Source of the DNA: a virus
Strand: one strand, 5' to 3'
DNA: 27,346 nt
IMG/VR virus record: IMGVR_UViG_3300036045_000054
Span: 1-27,346 of that record
This document shows positions 22,096 through 27,346 of the stretch, one piece after another (within the stretch, counting starts at the first letter, position 1; the number at the start of each line of letters is the position of its first letter). Position numbers and translations under genes: made by a program. The notes below the pieces were generated by a model. The model was not told the origin of the DNA. It was given only the letters and a program-made list of their open reading frames with translations, and did not search any database.

Positions 22096-23012
22096 CCCCG
22101 GTATCCTTCTGGGTTCCAGTCGTGTGGATAGGTGAGCGGATCAAGCGCGTTGGCATACTGCTCACCCACGTAACAGACCACCTGCCACTGAGCATTGGTC
22201 AGCTTGTCGGCAAAGTTGCTGGTGATGTCCACATCGTCGCGGTAGCGGTCAGCGCCGAGGAATTTGAGGTGGCACTTGTTGAACAGCTGAGTGGGGATGT
22301 CGTCATCATCGCCCTCGTCAATCTGTCCATTGGCGATCTTGTTCGCGCGATCAACAAGCTCTTCCCATTCATCGTCAGTCGTGAGGTCTGGCGCGCAGCC
22401 AAGCTCATCGCGGAACAGGTGAGCATCGGAGCAGATGAGGTGGCACTTCTCCAGCAGCGTGTCGGCTGCTCGCTTGAGTGCCTTGTAGTCAGTGATCAAC
22501 CAAGTGGGCGGTGGGCGGACTGTCCACGTGTGCAGATGCTGTTTTGCCCTGCGAATGTAATTGCGGTAGCTGCCGATGGGGCTGGCTACGCGCGAGCGAA
22601 ATTCCTCAGGCATCGCGAGTGGCGGGCAGAGGAAAGTGTTGGTCGTCAGCCACGGCGTGGGCAGATTGTAGGTCATGTAGTTAAGTGCCGCCTCACACGC
22701 GTGCGGCGTCTTGAAGCGGAGCTTCCACTCGTTCAGCAGCCCGTAGGCGTGAACGCGAAGCCAATCGAAGTGCTTGAAGTCCTCACGCACCCAGACCGCG
22801 CAAGGGTGGTTCCAGTGTGACTTGGCGTAGGGTGCGCCATCGGCTCGTGATGGAGGCGGCACCGTGGCGCCCTCCATGTGATAGACGTTGGCGAGCATCT
22901 GGGTGCTCTCAACGAGCATCTTGCGCACATGGGCGTCGCAGCAAAATTCTGCGGCAATTGTGGGGTTGAGGTGGGTGAAGAAGATGTTCACGTCGTCCCA
23001 ATCCAAGCTCAT
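22092..23012 (-). CDS. Pyrimidine dimer DNA glycosylase-like protein
   Basis: A 306-residue protein whose N-terminal half resembles the pyrimidine dimer DNA glycosylase / Pyr_excise-type phage family: VNIFFTHLNP at 8-17, CDAHVRKMLVESTQMLAN at about 25-42 (the D-x-H-V-x-K-M-x-x-E-x-x-Q-x-L pattern), then SHWNHPCAVWVRED and a helix with WLRVHAYGLLNEW. Members excise or bind damaged bases, but many phage relatives are uncharacterised. The protein is much longer than T4 endonuclease V (138 residues), with an extra C-terminal half of about 150 residues including an acidic run (EGDDDD). The ATG at 23012 has GGAGG 5 nt upstream; a TTG at 23024 is less likely. Confidence 0.65.
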   Translation of the reverse strand: MSLDWDDVNIFFTHLNPTIAAEFCCDAHVRKMLVESTQMLANVYHMEGATVPPPSRADGAPYAKSHWNHPCAVWVREDFKHFDWLRVHAYGLLNEWKLRFKTPHACEAALNYMTYNLPTPWLTTNTFLCPPLAMPEEFRSRVASPIGSYRNYIRRAKQHLHTWTVRPPPTWLITDYKALKRAADTLLEKCHLICSDAHLFRDELGCAPDLTTDDEWEELVDRANKIANGQIDEGDDDDIPTQLFNKCHLKFLGADRYRDDVDITSNFADKLTNAQWQVVCYVGEQYANALDPLTYPHDWNPEGYRG

Positions 23013-23032
23013 GGCAACCTCCAACTCTTGCT

Positions 23033-23060
23033 ATTCTACCCCTCCCCGGTAATTGGGCAA
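23033..23060 (-). promoter_or_regulatory. Promoter TTGCCC-N16-TAGAAT
   Basis: Minus-strand -35 TTGCCC (23060-23055), 16-bp spacer and -10 TAGAAT (23038-23033), 21 nt before the ATG at 23012. It faces away from the plus-strand promoter at 23092-23121. Confidence 0.55.
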
Positions 23061-23091
23061 AGGCTTCCCGTTGAAGGGTCAGCTTCGTCTC

Positions 23092-23121
23092 TCGACAGCA
23101 AACCGGGGCTTGGGGTATAAT
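23092..23121 (+). promoter_or_regulatory. Plus-strand promoter of the HNH-like gene
   Basis: TCGACA (23092-23097), an 18-bp spacer and a perfect TATAAT (23116-23121). The ATG at 23139 follows only 17 nt later, so the transcript leader is about 10 nt and consists mostly of the AAGGAGG site. Confidence 0.65.
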
Positions 23122-23138
23122 AGAGGAAAGGAGGGCAA

Positions 23139-23510
23139 ATGGGCACCATCACCATGCGCAGGCCGCTGTTGCACATGAACACGCGCCTGGCGGACATTCC
23201 AGAAGATTGGCTGAGGAATGCTGAGAAGCACATCATGCGAGGCAGCTTCCTGCCATGTTGGATATGGACGGGCGCTCATGATATGGGCGGATACCCTGTG
23301 GTGAACCATCCGCAGAATGGGAAGATGCTCGCCCAGCGGTGGATCGCCTCGATGTTCTGGGACTTTCCACAAGAGTTTTTTGTGACCAGAACGTGCCTGA
23401 GGCAGAACTGTGTGAACCCGCAGCACCTTGTTGTCCAGGAGGAAAACCCGCGCTGGAGTGTGCCTCTTGGGAAGGTCAAAGCGATTAGGAGCTTGACGGG
23501 ACGTTCATGA
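23139..23510 (+). CDS. HNH-like protein lacking the catalytic histidine
   Basis: A 123-residue protein that matches the phage HNH pattern: CWIWTGAHDMGGYPVV at 40-55, then KMLAQRWIASMFW, and TRTCLRQNCVNPQHL at 83-97. In active relatives the segment before the first Cys reads like V-x-H-x-C; here it is V-T-R-T-C with Arg84 in place of His. The usual H-R pair is also altered (QR at 66-67). The C-x4-C-V-N-P-x-H-L part is kept. Transcribed opposite to all neighbours from its own promoter, as is typical of free-standing homing endonucleases. It may be an inactive nuclease or a DNA-binding protein. AAGGAGG site, strong start. Confidence 0.75.
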   Translation: MGTITMRRPLLHMNTRLADIPEDWLRNAEKHIMRGSFLPCWIWTGAHDMGGYPVVNHPQNGKMLAQRWIASMFWDFPQEFFVTRTCLRQNCVNPQHLVVQEENPRWSVPLGKVKAIRSLTGRS

Positions 23511-23583
23511 GGCGGGGCGCTACCCTCCCTAGCCTCCTAGTGGTAGGCTCGCGGTCAAGCACCGTAGGCGTGCCTAGGATGTG

Positions 23584-23609
23584 AAAAAGGGCGCCCTTCC
23601 GGGCGCCCT
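23584..23609 (-). terminator. Rho-independent terminator for the minus-strand gene at 23636
   Basis: AGGGCGCCC (23588-23596) and GGGCGCCCT (23601-23609) form a 9-bp GC-rich stem with a 4-nt loop. On the minus strand it is followed by five T (23588-23584) and lies about 26 nt after the stop codon. Confidence 0.9.
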
Positions 23610-23635
23610 ACCCTGTCGTGCCCACAGGGTGATGA

Positions 23636-24244
23636 TCAGGCAGTGGCGGCTTCAGCCTCGGGCTTGGACTTCTTGCCCTTGCCCTTCTTGGGCGCTTCAG
23701 CCGCTTCGGTGGTCTTGCCGGCCTCAGCAGCCTTCGCCTCGCGCTCAGCAGCCGCCTTGGCGGCGGCTTCGGCTTCAGCAGCTGCCTTGGCTGCCGCCTT
23801 GGCCGCAGCCTTCTCAGCCTTCTCAGCTTCCTTGGCGGCGGCACGAGCCTCCACAGCGGCAGCCTTGGCAGCCGCCTTCTCCTGCTTCTCAGCCTCCTTG
23901 GCCTCCTTGGCGGCCAACTGCTCAGGAGTGAGAGCGCGTGCGCGGCGGGTTGCCTTGATCTCCGCCATCGTTGTGCCCTCAGGCGGCTCGACCAGATAGG
24001 CGGCATCCTTGGCGCCGGTCTGCTTCAGCAGGCTGGAGACCACGAAGTTGGGATCGTGGCCGACGCCCACAGCGGCCAGCGTCAGATCGCCCACCGTCAT
24101 GCCCTCGGTGATCAGCTTCAGCGCCTCGGCGCGTCCACTTCCCGTCTGGTGGCGGTAGGGTTTGCCGGTGACGATGATCCGGCATGCGTCGAACTTGGTG
24201 GGGTAGTGCTTCACCAGCTCACTCGGCTTCCGATATGGAGGCAT
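23636..24244 (-). CDS. Protein with histone-H1-like Ala/Lys/Glu-rich tail
   Basis: A 202-residue protein. The N-terminal domain (1 to about 95) is compact: PYRHQTGSGRAEALKLITEG, then GMTVGDLTLAAVGVGHDPNF, reminiscent of a small helical DNA-binding domain. Residues of about 105-202 are a low-complexity helix of Ala, Lys and Glu (units such as AAKEAEKAEK and AAAKAAAKAAA), ending KKGKGKKSKPE. The charge is mixed, not purely basic. The design recalls histone H1-like and other nucleoid proteins, but coiled-coil or linker roles are possible. AAAGGG lies about 11 nt before the ATG. It has its own terminator. Confidence 0.75.
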   Translation of the reverse strand: MPPYRKPSELVKHYPTKFDACRIIVTGKPYRHQTGSGRAEALKLITEGMTVGDLTLAAVGVGHDPNFVVSSLLKQTGAKDAAYLVEPPEGTTMAEIKATRRARALTPEQLAAKEAKEAEKQEKAAAKAAAVEARAAAKEAEKAEKAAAKAAAKAAAEAEAAAKAAAEREAKAAEAGKTTEAAEAPKKGKGKKSKPEAEAATA

Positions 24245-24329
24245 CGGTGATTGTGCCCTTTCAGAGAGGCTGTCTGGGGCCGCCTCTGCTCGCCCTCCAA
24301 GGCAGACTACTTGCTCTGCCTCGTTCAGT
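24245..24329. other. Short structured leader without gene
   Basis: Two small hairpins can form: AGAGGC/GCCTCT (24265-24270 with 24282-24287) and GGCAGA/TCTGCC (24301-24306 with 24315-24320). It lies before the gene at 24244. No clear -10/-35 pair was found for that gene. Confidence 0.35.
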
Positions 24330-24363
24330 AAAGAGGATTAGCTGTTAACTAATGCTCTTTTTT
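24330..24363. terminator. Bidirectional terminator-like hairpin
   Basis: AAAGAG-G-ATTAG (24330-24341) pairs with CTAAT-G-CTCTTT (24349-24360), one mismatch, 7-nt loop. On the plus strand six T end at 24363; on the minus strand TTT follows. It overlaps the stop codon of the DUF2786 gene (TAA 24347-24345). Confidence 0.65.
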
Positions 24364-25076
24364 GTGGATTGGTGAACACCGGGGTTGAATTGCACCGCCT
24401 CACCGCTCCGGTATCCAGCATACCAGGCACCGGAGTCCATGCTCACTTGCCTGGAGACGGCTGTTTTCAGAGCAATCCCAAGCTTGTCGAATTCAGCATC
24501 AATCACAGGCTTCTTGATGATGACCAGATCGCGGCCAGTGGTGGCAACATTCTCTGCGCGCTGCGCGTCCTTCATCTTCCGCAGCTTGGCATCCACGCTG
24601 CTGGCGAAGCCCATGAAGAAACCATTCTTCAGTCTCGTCTTGTGCGAGCTTGGCAGATGGGTGTAGTTGGGGACGGACTTGCGGTGATCCTCCCAGCCAT
24701 ATATCTGCGCATACATGCAGATGTCGTAGATGTATTTGGCGACGATCACATCCGTCTTGAAGCCGAGGAACTTGAAGAGCGCCGTCTTGTTGCGCCTGCG
24801 CGAGCGCCACACCTTGGTGTCAGTGAAGTAGGCGATGCCGCTGATGACGTTGAACATTGGACCGCCATCGTAAGATGACGTTTGGACATCCAGCTGCTCA
24901 ACGATTTCCTCCTTCAGCTTGATGTCCGTCAGCGACAGCTGATACTTGTTCATGATCTCACCGAGCTTCTGCGCGGCGAGCATGGCCTCAGCCTCACTGC
25001 AGCCATTGGCTACAGTTTTCTCCATCAACGCGCGCACGCGGCGGATAACGGCTTCGCGGTCAAAGTCATCGCTCAT
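24345..25076 (-). CDS. DUF2786 family protein
   Basis: A 243-residue protein. The N-terminus (about 10-50) shows the DUF2786 pattern: IRRVRALMEKTVANGCSEAE, then AMLAAQKLGEIMNKYQLSL. The middle has DGGPMFNVISGIAYFTDTKV and RNKTALFKFLGFKTDVIVAK, as in the C-terminal domain commonly joined to DUF2786. The final part is basic. The family is common in phages and unassigned in function. ATG 25076 is chosen over an upstream frame start at 25118 because it begins with the family motif; a weak GGGATG site lies before it. Confidence 0.8.
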   Translation of the reverse strand: MSDDFDREAVIRRVRALMEKTVANGCSEAEAMLAAQKLGEIMNKYQLSLTDIKLKEEIVEQLDVQTSSYDGGPMFNVISGIAYFTDTKVWRSRRRNKTALFKFLGFKTDVIVAKYIYDICMYAQIYGWEDHRKSVPNYTHLPSSHKTRLKNGFFMGFASSVDAKLRKMKDAQRAENVATTGRDLVIIKKPVIDAEFDKLGIALKTAVSRQVSMDSGAWYAGYRSGEAVQFNPGVHQSTKKSIS

Positions 25077-25106
25077 GGCAGCATCCCTTCGTTGCCTGCT
25101 ATCGTT

Positions 25107-25134
25107 ACTATAGGGCAACTCGGGTGAAAGGAAA
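25107..25134 (-). promoter_or_regulatory. Promoter-like TTTCCT-N16-TATAGT
   Basis: Minus-strand TTTCCT (25134-25129), 16-bp spacer and TATAGT (25112-25107), about 30 nt before the DUF2786 ATG. CAC directly precedes the -35 box. The -35 is weak. Confidence 0.4.
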
Positions 25135-25139
25135 GTGCT

Positions 25140-25436
25140 TTACTTGAGCAATTCCTTGATCCGTTCAGTCACTCTCTCCAGAACGGGAACTGACTGGACC
25201 AGTTGGTCACGACGCTGATGCTTCTGGAGCGCGATAATTGCCTTGGTCGCAATCACCGTCAACTCAGCCAGGTCGATGATGACCAGGCCAAGCTTCGCAC
25301 GCTCAACTTTTTCGTGGAGGTCAGCCAGGTTGGTGGCGGCGGCAAGAGGGATGACTCTCCCATTCTGCGGCGTGACCTGAGTGTCAGAGCCTGCCCGATC
25401 CTCCGGGCTTGCCTGCCGTGGATACTTGTCGTCCAT
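25140..25436 (-). CDS. Small hypothetical protein, helical
   Basis: A 98-residue protein. The N-terminal 30 residues are polar and probably disordered; the rest is helical with a hydrophobic face (KLGLVIIDLAELTVIATKAI). The end is basic/acidic mixed (ERVTERIKELLK). AGGAGG stands 7 nt before the ATG, so translation is well supported. No family recognised. Follows the HAD gene by 12 nt. Confidence 0.7.
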   Translation of the reverse strand: MDDKYPRQASPEDRAGSDTQVTPQNGRVIPLAAATNLADLHEKVERAKLGLVIIDLAELTVIATKAIIALQKHQRRDQLVQSVPVLERVTERIKELLK

Positions 25437-25448
25437 CGCATCGCCTCC

Positions 25449-25988
25449 TTATCGCTTCCACTCTTCATGATCATAATACCACGGTCTGAACCTGCGCAGT
25501 TCAGCCACGGAAAGATGGCCATAGCTGCCATTGAAGTTCATCGCCCGGTCATCAATGAACAGGAAGGCACTCGGCTTGCCCGGTTCAAAGATGAATGCAT
25601 CCAGAAACTCGCGGCTCATCCCATGCTTGACGAACCACTCCTTCATCGCAGCAATGCCCTTCTCGTCATTGCAGCGCGCGGAGTAGATCATCACGCTGAA
25701 CTTCAGCGTCAGGTTGGCAAGCCACGTAAAGGCGCCAGGGAGCGGGTCATCAGGAATTGTCCAAGCATCAATCCAGGGACGCTTGTAACTGTGGATCACA
25801 CCATCAAAGTCCACAGCAATAACTGGCTTGGTCAAATGCCAGTAGGAGTGCTTGTGTGATGGAGTGTGGAGAGCTTCATCAATATCCTTTTGAAGCTGAG
25901 CCAGAAAGCCACTAACATCGTGCCCTCTGTTCATCGTTGCCACTATACTCTTGAGCCTTTCTTGGACTCTCTCCAGATTAACAATCAT
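25449..25988 (-). CDS. HAD-superfamily phosphatase
   Basis: A 179-residue hydrolase. After a helical N-terminal extension (1-50) come the HAD motifs: DFDGV at 60-64 with the nucleophile Asp60 and Asp62, a motif II Ser103 in VMIYSARCND, a conserved GKPSAFLFIDDRAMNF segment (137-152) giving motif III Lys and motif IV Asp146/147. The layout fits small HAD phosphatases of phages, which may act on nucleotides or nucleic acid ends. ATG 25988 overlaps the nuclease stop (TGATG); GTG 25991 is an alternative. The substrate is unknown. Confidence 0.85.
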   Translation of the reverse strand: MIVNLERVQERLKSIVATMNRGHDVSGFLAQLQKDIDEALHTPSHKHSYWHLTKPVIAVDFDGVIHSYKRPWIDAWTIPDDPLPGAFTWLANLTLKFSVMIYSARCNDEKGIAAMKEWFVKHGMSREFLDAFIFEPGKPSAFLFIDDRAMNFNGSYGHLSVAELRRFRPWYYDHEEWKR

Positions 25989-26893
25989 CACCCTTCCCTT
26001 CGCTTCTGTTCGATCACAGCATCAACTGTGACGTATTTCCTGCCATCTTGCGGGATATGCTCTACAGCATCCCCTGAGTCATCTACAAACTCATCACCAT
26101 CCTCCCTACCGTGCTGCTTGATCAGATCGTCCAGCGTTGTGAACGTCCTGCCCTCCTGGACACTTCGCGGGTTCTCAGCAATCCATCTGTCCCACGCCGG
26201 ATTGAAGAATTTGCCGAGGTCAAGCTTAGGACCAGTGAAGAAGCGGTCAATTCCGCAATCTTCCCATCTGCCGAAGCGCATCAATCGGCCAAAGTGGAGC
26301 GCAATGCCCGTATCCCAGAAGCGAATTGACTGGAAATTGTCCCATGGCATAAAGACGAACATGGTTTCGTTCGGGTTCATTCTCCACCCGAAAGCAACAA
26401 AGCAATTATCTCCAAGCGCAGTGTGCCGATTGAGGAATGAACGCTGATTTGACGAGAAATACTTGATCGGAGAGTTGGATGGACGGGGTGAACCGGGGAC
26501 GATTTTGCTTTCAACCCAGCTGCCTGGCGGAAAGTAAATGTCCGGTATCCCGCGCGTTACCCGGTCATTTGTCTTGATGGATGGAACGCCGCACTTGTTC
26601 AGCGCAATTCGGACATTCTTGGAGAATTTGGCCTCGATCATATCGCGCTTCCTGTCAATTCTCGCGCTCCATGTGGAGCGCATCTTTTCAGCTTGGGCTT
26701 TGCTCTTTGCGAGTTGAGCGCGCTTTTTGACGATCCTCGCGTTGATGTCAGCGAGAAGCTTCACATAGATTGGCGCTTTGCGGTGTGATAGCTGATCTCT
26801 GGCTTGAAGCAAATCATCAAGTGAAACTTGAGGGTGGCTGGAAAGAAGCTCAGCAGCCGACCTGTTGAAAGATGGCGGATCGCGCCTTGGCAC
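25988..26893 (-). CDS. PD-(D/E)XK-type (VRR-NUC-like) nuclease
   Basis: A 301-residue protein. A basic helical N-terminus (residues 30-100) leads to the nuclease core: TRGIPDIYF (Pro117-Asp118), then WVESK (Glu128, Lys130), followed by a Gln in SSNQRSFLNR (Gln150) and strands with CFVAFGW. This G-x-P-D ... E-x-K layout is that of VRR-NUC-type and related PD-(D/E)XK enzymes, which cut branched or flapped DNA. The C-terminal 100 residues are acidic/polar and likely a regulatory or binding region. The GTG start is 2 nt after the upstream stop. Confidence 0.75.
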   Translation of the reverse strand: MPRRDPPSFNRSAAELLSSHPQVSLDDLLQARDQLSHRKAPIYVKLLADINARIVKKRAQLAKSKAQAEKMRSTWSARIDRKRDMIEAKFSKNVRIALNKCGVPSIKTNDRVTRGIPDIYFPPGSWVESKIVPGSPRPSNSPIKYFSSNQRSFLNRHTALGDNCFVAFGWRMNPNETMFVFMPWDNFQSIRFWDTGIALHFGRLMRFGRWEDCGIDRFFTGPKLDLGKFFNPAWDRWIAENPRSVQEGRTFTTLDDLIKQHGREDGDEFVDDSGDAVEHIPQDGRKYVTVDAVIEQKRREG

Positions 26894-26895
26894 GA

Positions 26896-27342
26896 TCAGT
26901 GCTTCTTCTTGGATATGGCGGTGAAGATTTCAGCCAGATGCGCCTTGATCTTCTCATCAGACGCCTGATCTGGCGGAGCACCGCAATCGTGCGCGTGGTG
27001 ATAGAGACCACACCACTCAAGCTGCATGCTGATCACCCAATTCACCGTGCTGACCATGTGGCTCTTTTTGGCGAATGGGTAGTCAAGGTTGTCGGTGTCG
27101 CCAAGGCAAATTGTTGCCTCGGAATAGCACTGCCAGCGGAAGAAGTGGAACGCAGCGCCGCCAAAATTGCCCTCGCCCTTTCTCATCCAGGCGATGATGT
27201 ATGGGTGCCCATACTGCTCAGCCGCATCATCGCTGACGCGATACTGAGCGCGGAACCACTCACCAGGCGTGTCTCCCCTGGACCAGATGGCATCGCCAAG
27301 AGGGCCATTCGGAACTGACCTGATGAACTTCTCAGCATACAC
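26896..27342 (-). CDS. Hypothetical protein, possibly 5'-truncated by window edge
   Basis: A 148-residue protein beginning at a GTG 4 nt from the window edge; the frame is open to the edge, so the real start may lie outside. It is aromatic-rich (GEWFRAQYRVSDDAAEQY; GGAAFHFFRWQCYSEATICL; MQLEWCGLYHHAHDC) and ends with a helical basic tail. No family recognised. It ends 2 nt before the nuclease GTG start, so it is probably part of the same operon. Confidence 0.6.
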   Translation of the reverse strand: MYAEKFIRSVPNGPLGDAIWSRGDTPGEWFRAQYRVSDDAAEQYGHPYIIAWMRKGEGNFGGAAFHFFRWQCYSEATICLGDTDNLDYPFAKKSHMVSTVNWVISMQLEWCGLYHHAHDCGAPPDQASDEKIKAHLAEIFTAISKKKH

Positions 27343-27346
27343 GCCC

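Noticed and set aside
23581-23931. Plus-strand frames rich in Gln/Pro/Arg or Ala/Ser opposite the histone-like gene
   Set aside because: They are mirror translations of the repetitive Ala/Lys codons of the real minus-strand gene.

Overview
The window is part of a tailed double-stranded DNA phage genome or a prophage. Siphovirus-like tail genes are joined to a head module of the Mu type: DUF935/gp29-like portal, gpI-like protease, gp36-like connector and gpG-like tail completion protein. No integrase, transposase, repressor, lysis gene or tRNA is visible, so lifestyle and host cannot be read from this piece. Strong AGGAGG ribosome sites and sigma70-like promoters fit a bacterial, probably Gram-negative, host.

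Region 1 (1-14529, all minus strand, so read from high to low coordinates) is the virion operon. It runs DUF4031 protein, putative small terminase, large terminase, portal, protease with nested scaffold, decoration protein, major capsid protein, a 963-residue glycosyltransferase/methyltransferase/glycosyltransferase fusion, gp36-like connector, gpG-like protein, tail terminator, tail tube, tail chaperones G and G-T joined by a -1 frameshift at GGGAAAC, and a tape measure protein that leaves the window. Most junctions are TGATG, ATGA or short overlaps, which points to coupled translation.

Region 2 (14530-15251) is a divergent control region without genes. It holds an AT-rich inverted repeat and a terminator-like hairpin directly before the virion operon.

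Region 3 (15252-16546, plus strand) is a short operon of four small proteins of unknown function. Related G-rich hairpins follow three of them, and the last is a Rho-independent terminator.

Region 4 (16547-17616) is about 1.1 kb without a convincing gene, between converging operons. It contains three separate short-repeat families, including four palindromic repeats at 30-31 bp spacing. It is the best candidate here for an origin or another protein-loading site.

Region 5 (17617-27346, minus strand except one gene) is an accessory/early region of small, tightly coupled genes. Recognisable products are a pyrimidine-dimer-glycosylase-like protein, a DUF2786 protein, a protein with a histone-H1-like Ala/Lys tail, a HAD phosphatase, a PD-(D/E)XK nuclease and a zinc-ribbon protein. 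Several short transcription units start from promoters with a 16-bp spacer. A lone plus-strand gene at 23139 encodes an HNH-like protein that lacks its catalytic histidine.
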